Of a stretch of DNA of 64,000 nucleotides, positions 26,486 to 33,778 are shown in pieces (the stretch's first letter is position 1; the number at the start of each line of letters is the position of its first letter). Source of the stretch: DATFRY01 sp035489015 (GTDB taxonomy: Bacteria > Myxococcota_A > Polyangia > Haliangiales > Haliangiaceae); assembly GCA_035489015.1 (NCBI GenBank), contig DATHKR010000149.1, positions 24,483-88,482 on the forward strand, read 5' to 3'. A program made the translations under genes and the position numbers. The notes beneath the pieces are model-generated. The model saw only the letters and a program-made list of their open reading frames with translations. It made no database searches and was not told the origin of the DNA.

Positions 26486-27094
26486 CTACCCCGGCAGGAT
26501 CTGCACCCTCCGGCCCTCGATGCGCAGGCGGCCGGCGGCGAGCAGGCGGGCCGCCTCGGGCAGGAGCGCGTGCTCGTGGGCGCGGATCCGCTCGTGCAGG
26601 CTGGCCTCGTTGTCATCGTCGACCACCGGGACCACCGCCTGGAACACGATCGGGCCGGTGTCCACGCCGCTGTCGACCAGGTGCACGGTGCAGCCGGTCA
26701 TCTTGACCCCGTAGTCGAGCGCCTGGCGCACCGCGTAGACCCCGGGGAAGGCGGGGCACAGCGCCGGATGGGTGTTGAGGATGCGCAGCGGGAACGCGCC
26801 GACGAAGTGATCGGTCAGGATGCGCATGAACCCGGCCAGCACCACCGCCTCGATGTCGGCGCTGCGCAGCTCGATGAGCAGCGCGTCCTCGAAGCTGCGC
26901 CGGTTGGGGTGACGCGTGTGATCGATGAGCACGGAGCGCACGCCGGCGGCGGCGGCGCGGGCCAGCGCCGGAGCGCCGGGCCGGTTGCACACCACCAGCG
27001 CGATCTCGGCGGGGGCGAGCGCGCCGCGCTGCTGGGCGTCGATCAACGCCTGCAGGTTGGAGCCCTGACCGGAGGCGAGGACGGCGAAGCGCAT
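26486..27094 (-). CDS. purN: Phosphoribosylglycinamide formyltransferase
   Basis: 202 residues from the ATG at 27094. It transfers a formyl group from 10-formyl-THF to GAR in purine synthesis. FAVLASGQGSNLQAL (substrate loop), VVLAGFMRIL, ILNTHPALCPAFPGVYA (catalytic Asn and His of N.HP.L) and VHLVDSGVDTGPIVFQ (catalytic Asp) are all intact. A second start (ATG 27103) adds three residues, but the 27094 ATG is better spaced from GGATGGGA. It follows purM by 11 bp. This is the folate-dependent PurN type rather than the formate-dependent PurT. Confidence 0.95.
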   Translation of the reverse strand: MRFAVLASGQGSNLQALIDAQQRGALAPAEIALVVCNRPGAPALARAAAAGVRSVLIDHTRHPNRRSFEDALLIELRSADIEAVVLAGFMRILTDHFVGAFPLRILNTHPALCPAFPGVYAVRQALDYGVKMTGCTVHLVDSGVDTGPIVFQAVVPVVDDDNEASLHERIRAHEHALLPEAARLLAAGRLRIEGRRVQILPG

Positions 27095-27105
27095 CCGTCC
27101 CATCC

Positions 27106-28146
27106 TCACACGAACGTCACCTGGGCGGCACCGGGTGCGCGCCGGCGTACCGCGCCGACCACCGCGGCCGGCTGGCTCGCGGCGGCGAGCGCGGCGATCG
27201 CCCGGTCGGCGTCGGCCGGCGCCACCGCGACCACCATGCCGAGCCCGAGGTTGAAGGTGCGCCGCATCTCCTCCTCGGCCACGCCGGCCGAGGCGATGAG
27301 CGAGAAGACTGCCGGCACCTCCCAGGTGCGCGGATCCAGCTCGATGGCGAGGTCGTCGCGGCGCAGCATGCGCGGCGGGTTCTCGATGAGGCCGCCGCCG
27401 GTCACGTGGGCCGCCCCCTTGAAGCGAACCCCGGCCTCGCCCAGCGCGGCCAGCGGACGCGCGTAGAGCCGGGTCGGGCGCAGGAGCTCGTCGGCCACGC
27501 TGGTCCCGTGCAGCTGGGCCGGCCGATCGGCGTAGGCGAGGCCGAGGCCCTCGAGCAGGACCTTGCGCGCCAGCGAGTGGCCGTTGGAGTGAAGCCCCGA
27601 CGACGGCAGGCCGAGGAGCGCGTCGCCGACCTCGATGTCGCGGCCGTCGCGCAGGTCGCCGCGCTCGACCACGCCGACGCAGAAGCCGGCCAGGTCGTAC
27701 TCCGACTCGGCGTAGAGCCCGGGTAGCTCGGCGGTCTCGCCGCCGAGCAGCGCGCAGCCGGCCTCGCGGCACGCCGACGCGATGCCGCGCACCACCTCCT
27801 CGGCGACGTCGACGTCGAGCCGCGCGGTGGCGAAGTAGTCGAGGAAGAACAAGGGCTCGGCCCCGGTCACGGCCACGTCGTTGACCGACATGGCGACCAG
27901 ATCGACGCCGACCGTGTCGTGCCGCCCGGTCGCGAAGGCGGTCTTCAGCTTGGTGCCGACCCCGTCGGTGCCGCTGACCAGGACCGGGTCGCGGTAGCGC
28001 CCGGGGATGCCGCACAGCCCGGCGAACCCGCCGATCCCGCCCATCACCTCGGGTCGGGTGGCGGCGGCGGCGAGGGGGCGGATCCGCTGGACCAGGCGAT
28101 CGCCAGCGTCGATATCGACGCCGGCGTCCTTGTACGTCCAGCCCAT
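27106..28146 (-). CDS. purM: Phosphoribosylformylglycinamidine cyclo-ligase
   Basis: 346 residues. ATP-dependent ring closure of FGAM to AIR, the fifth step of purine synthesis. The start TYKDAGVDIDAGDRLVQRI, VMGGIGGFAGL, VSGTDGVGTKLKTA, VDLVAMSVNDVAVTGAEPLFFLDY, LLGGETAELPG and GLPSSGLHSNGHSL are diagnostic of PurM in order. First gene of the minus-strand purM-purN unit. The 90-bp gap to the divergent glycosyltransferase must contain its promoter, but no strong hexamers stand out. Confidence 0.95.
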   Translation of the reverse strand: MGWTYKDAGVDIDAGDRLVQRIRPLAAAATRPEVMGGIGGFAGLCGIPGRYRDPVLVSGTDGVGTKLKTAFATGRHDTVGVDLVAMSVNDVAVTGAEPLFFLDYFATARLDVDVAEEVVRGIASACREAGCALLGGETAELPGLYAESEYDLAGFCVGVVERGDLRDGRDIEVGDALLGLPSSGLHSNGHSLARKVLLEGLGLAYADRPAQLHGTSVADELLRPTRLYARPLAALGEAGVRFKGAAHVTGGGLIENPPRMLRRDDLAIELDPRTWEVPAVFSLIASAGVAEEEMRRTFNLGLGMVVAVAPADADRAIAALAAASQPAAVVGAVRRRAPGAAQVTFV

Positions 28147-28236
28147 CGGCGCGAGGTTGCCCGCCGCCCGCCCGGGCGGTCAAGGCGAAACGCTGCGCTT
28201 CGCCCCGAGCGCCGGTGTTACGATGGGCGACCGACG

Positions 28237-28932
28237 TTGACAGGTCGTCCCGCGCAGCCTCTCGTGGTGGATCTCGTGGTCGTTGCGCGCAACTGCGCCG
28301 GATCGCTCGGTCCCACTCTCGCCGCGCTGCCGCCGCGCGAGCTTCGCTCCGTCGTGGTGGTCGACAGCGGCTCCACCGACGCCACGCCGCTGGTGGCGCG
28401 CGACGCCGGCGCGGTGCTCCTGCACGAGCGCGGCGCGGGCTACGGCGCCGCCTGCCGCCGCGCGGTCGCCCACCTCGAGACGCTGCCGCGCCCGCCCGAT
28501 GCGGTCGCCTTCATGACCGGTGACGGCTCCAACGATCCGGCCGATCTACCGGCGCTGCTGTCGCCGATCCGCGCCGGCAACGCCGAGCTGGTCCTCGGCG
28601 TGGCGGCGGCCGGCGCGTCGGCTGGCGCGGCCGACCGGGTCGCGCTCGGCCTCATCGGGTTGCTCTACCGCCAGCGTTTCGGCGGGCTGGGCGCCTTCCG
28701 CGCGGTCCGCTTCCCGGCGCTGGTCGCGCTCGGCCTCAGCGACCGCGGCGACGCGTGGAACGTGGAGATGCAGGTCAAGGCGGTGCGCCTGGGCCTCCGC
28801 ATCGCCGAGGTGCCGGTGTCGGTGCGCCCGGTCCATCTCCCGCCCGGGTCGCGCGCCGGTGAGCTGCGGCAGGCGGTGTCGTCCACCGGGCGCCGGCTGT
28901 TCCAGATCCTCCGCCACGCCACCGCTCGCTGA
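28237..28932 (+). CDS. Family 2 glycosyltransferase
   Basis: 231 residues from the TTG at 28237 (GTG 28264 is an alternative that removes nine residues; no start has a strong ribosome site). The GT-A fold is visible in VVDLVVVARNCAGSLGPTLAALPP, VVVVDSGSTDATPLVARDAGA, GYGAACRRAV and the DxD-like FMTGDGSNDPADLPALLSPI. The C-terminal part resembles dolichol-phosphate-mannose-synthase-like enzymes (FGGLGAFRAVRFPAL..., EMQVKAVRLGLRIAEVPVSVRP). No transmembrane tail, so it is probably soluble or peripheral. Likely to transfer a sugar to a lipid carrier or polysaccharide; donor and acceptor unknown. A TACGAT hexamer ends 12 nt before the TTG. Confidence 0.8.
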   Translation: MTGRPAQPLVVDLVVVARNCAGSLGPTLAALPPRELRSVVVVDSGSTDATPLVARDAGAVLLHERGAGYGAACRRAVAHLETLPRPPDAVAFMTGDGSNDPADLPALLSPIRAGNAELVLGVAAAGASAGAADRVALGLIGLLYRQRFGGLGAFRAVRFPALVALGLSDRGDAWNVEMQVKAVRLGLRIAEVPVSVRPVHLPPGSRAGELRQAVSSTGRRLFQILRHATAR

Positions 28933-28936
28933 GCGG

Positions 28937-28966
28937 TTGTCGGCCCACCGTCCGGTGAGACATACT
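28937..28966 (+). promoter_or_regulatory. Candidate promoter TTGTCG-N18-CATACT for the CRP-like gene
   Basis: TTGTCG (28937-28942) and CATACT (28961-28966) with an 18-nt spacer lie just after the glycosyltransferase stop and 20 nt before the ATG at 28986, which also has a GCGAGGGG ribosome site. Confidence 0.4.
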
Positions 28967-28985
28967 CGCAAGGCGAGGGGGGCGG

Positions 28986-29648
28986 ATGTCCGACTTCGGA
29001 CTGCTCGAGCGCTACGTCTACGAGTACGAGCCCGGGACGGTGGTGTTCCGGGAAGGGGAACCCGGCCGCCAGATGTACGTCATCCAGAGCGGCAAGGTCG
29101 AGATCAGCCGCGAGATCGGAGCGCGCCACCAGGTGCTCGCGGTCCTGCCGGCCGGCGAGTTCTTCGGCGAGATGGCGATCATCAACGACCGCCCGCGCTC
29201 GGCCACCGCCACGGTGCGCGAGCAAGCCCGCCTCCTGGTCATCGACGACAACACCTTCGAGGCGATGCTGAGCCGCAAGGCCGAGATCGGGGTGCGGCTC
29301 ATCAAGGTGCTGGCCGCGCGGCTGGAGCGGGCCAACCAGCAGGTCGAGCTGCTGCTGCTCCGCCACTCGAACCACCGCGTGGTGCAGTGCCTGCGCCGGC
29401 TGGCCGAGGAGTTCACCGTGCCGGGCGCGGCGGCGGTCTACATCCCGCTGCCCCACACCGAGATCGCCCACCGGGTGGCGCTGCCGGCCGACGAGGTGAT
29501 GGACATCCTGCAGCGCCTGGCTCTGGCGCGCCTGGTGGTCCATTCGTCGGAGGCGAGCCTCGACGGGGACGGCTATCTGGTGCCCGAGGTGGGCCGGCTG
29601 CTCGAGTTCCTCGAGTTCCTCGAGCTGCGCGATCGCTTCAGCGACTGA
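28986..29648 (+). CDS. CRP/FNR-family transcription regulator
   Basis: 220 residues. The N-terminal cyclic-nucleotide-binding barrel reads VFREGEPGRQMYVIQSGKVE and contains the phosphate-binding cassette GEFFGEMAIINDRPRSATATV, with the Glu and Arg needed to bind cAMP/cGMP-like ligands. A long dimer helix (AARLERANQQVELLLL) leads to a C-terminal winged-helix segment (LPHTEIAHRVALPADEVMDILQRLALARLV) that is somewhat divergent from canonical CRP. No FNR-type Cys cluster is present, so oxygen sensing is unlikely. The targets are unknown; the divergent/convergent neighbours are a GT2 enzyme and a pseudo-receiver protein. Confidence 0.85.
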   Translation: MSDFGLLERYVYEYEPGTVVFREGEPGRQMYVIQSGKVEISREIGARHQVLAVLPAGEFFGEMAIINDRPRSATATVREQARLLVIDDNTFEAMLSRKAEIGVRLIKVLAARLERANQQVELLLLRHSNHRVVQCLRRLAEEFTVPGAAAVYIPLPHTEIAHRVALPADEVMDILQRLALARLVVHSSEASLDGDGYLVPEVGRLLEFLEFLELRDRFSD

Positions 29649-29654
29649 GACCCG

Positions 29655-29978
29655 TCAGGCGGCGATGACGCCGTCGCGGATCTCGATCGCCTTGCGCACG
29701 AGGCGCGAGCGGTCGTCGTTCTTGGAATGGATCAGGGTCTCGATCTCGGGAGCCATCTGGCGCAGCTCCTTGGCCAGCTCGAGAGGATCCTTTCCGGTCA
29801 AGATCGACGAGATGAAGACCACCAGAAAGGCCCCCTCCCAGATCTGACGGACCGCCTCGGAGGCCGAGTCGGCCTGGACCACCCGGAAGCCCTCAGCGTC
29901 GAGTGCGCGGGCTAGTTCCTCGCGATCACTCGCGATCTCATCGACAATCAGGACCCGGTCGGCAGACTGTTCACTCAT
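29655..29978 (-). CDS. Pseudo-receiver domain protein (no phosphoacceptor Asp)
   Basis: 107 residues, a stand-alone CheY-like fold: DRVLIVDEIASDREELARAL keeps an acidic pocket residue, and GAFLVVFISSILTGKDPLELAKEL matches the strand-3/loop region. The phosphorylatable Asp is missing (ISS at residues 56-58), and the C-terminal KP motif is replaced by DGVIAA. It is therefore probably not phosphorylated and acts as a binding module. It lies convergent with the CRP-like gene (6 bp apart) and divergent from accD. The ATG at 29978 has GGACG nearby. Confidence 0.75.
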   Translation of the reverse strand: MSEQSADRVLIVDEIASDREELARALDAEGFRVVQADSASEAVRQIWEGAFLVVFISSILTGKDPLELAKELRQMAPEIETLIHSKNDDRSRLVRKAIEIRDGVIAA

Positions 29979-30027
29979 GTCGCGTCCAAAAGCAGGAGGC
30001 CGAGATCACCGCACCATCGTCTAAGAT

Positions 30028-30055
30028 TCGACAAGCACTCTGTTTTTCATATCAG
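30028..30055 (+). promoter_or_regulatory. Candidate accD promoter TCGACA-N16-TATCAG
   Basis: TCGACA (30028-30033) and TATCAG (30050-30055) with a 16-nt spacer lie in an A/T-rich stretch unusual for this genome, about 87 nt upstream of the accD ATG. Confidence 0.35.
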
Positions 30056-30141
30056 ACTTGCCAGCCGCGCGGAAGAAAAATGGCTGCCCTTCCTCGGCGC
30101 CGGTTGCGCGGTTCGCCTGTTATTGGGTAGAAGGGCCACCG

Positions 30142-31032
<891 letters not shown>

Positions 31033-31034
31033 TC

Positions 31035-32345
31035 ATGTCTGCCGCGGCCGACCACGAGCACGACCGCGATCGCGACTACGAGGTGCTCCTGGCGCGCCTC
31101 TACTCGGCGCAGCGCTTCGGGATGAAGCTTCAGCTGGATCGGATGACGAGCTGCCTGGAGCGGCTCGGCTGGCCGCAGTCGCGCTTCAGCGCGGTCATCC
31201 AGGTCGCCGGCACCAACGGCAAGGGGTCGACCACGGCGTTCACCGAGTCGATGCTGCGCGCCTCCGGTCTGCGCACCGGCCTGTACACGTCCCCGCACCT
31301 GTCGCGGCTGTCGGAGCGGTTCCGGGTCGGCGGCGAGGAGCTGGCTCCCGAGGCGCTGCTCGAGGCGGACCGCGCGGTGGCGTGCGCCGCGGCCGCGGCC
31401 GGGTTCGACCTGACGTTCTTCGAGCGGCTGACCGCGATGGCGGTGTGGGCGTTCTCGAACATGGGCGTGGAGGTGGCGGTGCTCGAGGTCGGCATGGGCG
31501 GGCGGCTCGACGCGACCACCGCGGTCGGCGCCGACGTGGCGGCGGTGACCGGGGTCGCGCTCGACCATCAGGAGCACCTGGGCGCGACGCTGGCCGAGAT
31601 TGCCGGCGAGAAGGCCGGCATCTTCCGGCGCGGGCAGCTCGCGGTGGTGGGCGCGTCGGGTGAGGCGGAGGCGGTGCCGCTCCTCTGCAATCACGCGCGG
31701 CGCGCCGGGGTGGAGGCGCTGACCGTGATCGACGAGGCGGCGATCGCGGCGGTGCCGGATCAGCTCGGCCTCTTCGGCGCGCACCAGCGGGCCAACGCGG
31801 CCTCGGCGCTGGCGGTGGTCTCGCACCTGGAGGCGCGGCTCGGCCGGGCGATCCCGCCGGCGGCGCGCCGGCGCGGCCTGGCCGACTGCCGGCTGCTCGG
31901 CCGGATGGAGACGATCGGCGACGCGCCGCTGGTCGTGGTCGACGGCGCTCACAACCCGCAGGCGGCGCGGGCGCTGGCCGCGGCGGCGCGCGAGCTCAGA
32001 CCGGCGGGGCGATGGGTGCTGGTGCTGGCGGTGTCGCGCGACAAGGACGCCGGCGCGATCGCGGCGGAGCTGGCCGGCTTGGCCGACGAGATCGTGGTGA
32101 CCGAGACGGCCAGCGATCGCGCCCTCGCGGCCGGTGCGGTGGCCGACGCGGTCCGGGCCGCGACGCCGGATCGCCCGGTTCGGCGCGCCCCGGACGTGGC
32201 CAGCGCGCTGGCGCTGGCGCGAGACCTGGCCGGGCCCGACGGCGCCGTGCTGGTGGCCGGCTCGCTGTTCCTGGCCGGCGAGGCGCGCCAGGTGCTGTGC
32301 GGCGAGCGCGCCGATCCGCGGCGGGTGAGCGATCCGCTCCCCTAG
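31035..32345 (+). CDS. folC: Folylpolyglutamate/dihydrofolate synthase
   Basis: 436 residues. ATP-dependent addition of glutamate to dihydropteroate or folates. Mur-ligase fold with the P-loop AGTNGKGSTTA, TSPHLSRLSERFRV, the omega-loop LEVGMGGRLDATTA, GVALDHQEHLGATLAEIAGEKAGI and the C-terminal VVDGAHNPQAARAL. The ATG at 31035 follows accD by 3 bp. It ends in a standard C-terminal domain (LVAGSLFLAGEARQVL). The only FolC-like gene in the window, so it may be bifunctional. Confidence 0.93.
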   Translation: MSAAADHEHDRDRDYEVLLARLYSAQRFGMKLQLDRMTSCLERLGWPQSRFSAVIQVAGTNGKGSTTAFTESMLRASGLRTGLYTSPHLSRLSERFRVGGEELAPEALLEADRAVACAAAAAGFDLTFFERLTAMAVWAFSNMGVEVAVLEVGMGGRLDATTAVGADVAAVTGVALDHQEHLGATLAEIAGEKAGIFRRGQLAVVGASGEAEAVPLLCNHARRAGVEALTVIDEAAIAAVPDQLGLFGAHQRANAASALAVVSHLEARLGRAIPPAARRRGLADCRLLGRMETIGDAPLVVVDGAHNPQAARALAAAARELRPAGRWVLVLAVSRDKDAGAIAAELAGLADEIVVTETASDRALAAGAVADAVRAATPDRPVRRAPDVASALALARDLAGPDGAVLVAGSLFLAGEARQVLCGERADPRRVSDPLP

Positions 32346-32387
32346 GGGTGTGGCGCCGCGATTGGCCCGTCGGCCGGGTCGCGGCGG

Positions 32388-32416
32388 TTGCGCCGGGGCG
32401 GGCACGCGCATACGAT
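32388..32416 (+). promoter_or_regulatory. Candidate promoter TTGCGC-N17-TACGAT for the AMIN-like gene
   Basis: TTGCGC (32388-32393) and TACGAT (32411-32416) have an ideal 17-nt spacer, and the -10 ends 6 nt before the ATG at 32423. This predicts a leaderless transcript independent of folC readthrough. Confidence 0.45.
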
Positions 32417-32422
32417 CGAGCG

Positions 32423-32992
32423 ATGCGCCGGGGTGGGAAGGCGCTCGTGCTCGCTCTGGTCCTGGCGGCAGGCGGCGAGCTCCGGGCGCAGGAGCAGGAA
32501 CAGGAGCAGGCGGCTCCGACGGCCGAGAAGCCGGCCGGAACCTATCAGGGCGTCGCGCCCGGCGAGGGCGTGGCCGCGCACCCGCCGCGCCGCGGCCGCA
32601 CGCCGACGGTCACCTGGCTCGGCTTTCAGCCCCAGCCGGGCGGCGCGGCTCGCGTGTTCGTGCAGCTCGATCGCGATGTGTCGCACGCGCAGGAGGTCCG
32701 CGGCGGCGAGCTGGTGATCTCGCTCGCGGGCGCGCGGGTGGCGCGCAGCAACACCGAGCGGTTCCTCGACACTCGCTTCTTCGACACGCCGGTCGAGCGG
32801 GTCTCGATCGAGCGCGCGCGGCGCCGGCCGGGCGGATCGAAGCGCGGCCGCGGCCTCGAGCTGGTGGTTCGCTTCAAGAACCCGGCCGACGCGCGGGAAG
32901 CGGCGGTCGAGATGGCCACCCGCAAGGACGGCTACACCTACCTCACCGTCGACGTGACGCGCGATCGCGCGGCGGCGGCGGCGAAGCCGTAG
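32423..32992 (+). CDS. Exported AMIN-domain-like protein
   Basis: 189 residues. A signal peptide (KALVLALVLAAGGELRAQ) is followed by a Gln/Glu-rich spacer and a single beta domain of AMIN type: TVTWLGFQPQPGGAARVFVQL, GELVISLAGARVARSNTERFLD and ELVVRFKNPADAREAAVEMA. AMIN domains bind peptidoglycan and occur in PilQ secretins and AmiC amidases; here the domain stands alone. Shares a strand with folC, 77 bp upstream, but has its own promoter candidate. Envelope localisation is likely; partner unknown. Confidence 0.7.
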   Translation: MRRGGKALVLALVLAAGGELRAQEQEQEQAAPTAEKPAGTYQGVAPGEGVAAHPPRRGRTPTVTWLGFQPQPGGAARVFVQLDRDVSHAQEVRGGELVISLAGARVARSNTERFLDTRFFDTPVERVSIERARRRPGGSKRGRGLELVVRFKNPADAREAAVEMATRKDGYTYLTVDVTRDRAAAAAKP

Positions 32993-33007
32993 GGCTCCCG
33001 GGTCGGG

Positions 33008-33658
33008 TCAGCTCTGCGACTCGCTGTCGCGGATGACCTGGGCCAGGATCTCCTGCGGATCCAGCGGCGGGTACTCGGTCTCGGCGAAGACCTGCGCGGT
33101 GAAGCGCTCGACCGTCGCGTCGGGCGCACGCCACGCGTCGGCCGACAGCTGGGCCTTGACGCAGACGTGCTGCAGGAACTCCTCGGCGGTCCAGCCGCTC
33201 TCGGCCGCCACCTGGGGCAGGAGCAGCCCCCGCTGGCCGCGGCACGAGATGCTGAGGCCGTGCACGCCGATCTCCAGCTCGCGCGGGTGGCGCAGGATGG
33301 TCCGCTCGCCCAGCACCGACACCTCGATCACGATCGACTCGATCTCGTCGGGGCGGAGCGGCGGGAAGCGCGGATCGCGCGTGGCGGCGGCGACCGCCAT
33401 CTCCTGCACCGCGCGGTAGAGCGGGGCATCCTCCGACTGGGTGCCGATGCAGCCGCGCAGCTCCTCGCCGACCCGCAGGGTGACGAAGGCGCCCGCGCTG
33501 GCCAGCAGGCTGCGCCGGTGGGGACGACCAGGCGGGATGCGGCCGGCGCACAGGAACTCGCTCACGGTGGCCCGCGCGATGCGGAGGACCTCCCGCTTCT
33601 CATCCGGCCCGAGCACGAAATCGTACGCCATCGCCTCCTCGCGCCGAACACCCTGCAC
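33008..33658 (-). CDS. AMMECR1-family protein (AmmeMemoRadiSam system protein A-like)
   Basis: 216 residues from the GTG at 33658 (ATG at 33631 is the alternative and sits immediately after GAGGAGGCG). The AMMECR1 fold is clear from AFVTLRVGEELRGCIGTQ (LRGCIG motif), AVAAATRDPRFPPLRPDEIESIVIEVSVLG, HGLSISCRGQRGLLLPQVA and FLQHVCVKAQLSADAW. In many bacteria this protein is fused to or next to a MEMO domain and a radical-SAM enzyme, but neither is adjacent here. Biochemical role unknown. It follows the sulfatase-like gene on the same strand at 120 bp. Confidence 0.85.
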   Translation of the reverse strand: MQGVRREEAMAYDFVLGPDEKREVLRIARATVSEFLCAGRIPPGRPHRRSLLASAGAFVTLRVGEELRGCIGTQSEDAPLYRAVQEMAVAAATRDPRFPPLRPDEIESIVIEVSVLGERTILRHPRELEIGVHGLSISCRGQRGLLLPQVAAESGWTAEEFLQHVCVKAQLSADAWRAPDATVERFTAQVFAETEYPPLDPQEILAQVIRDSESQS

Positions 33659-33778
33659 CGCCTGCCCCTCGGGCCCGGCGGCCGCAGGCAGCTTAGCCCG
33701 GAATGGGCGCCGAAGCGCGTCGATCTCGGGGCGATCGTCGTCGGCCCAGGAGATGGCCTCGTTCGCGGGCTCCGTCGG

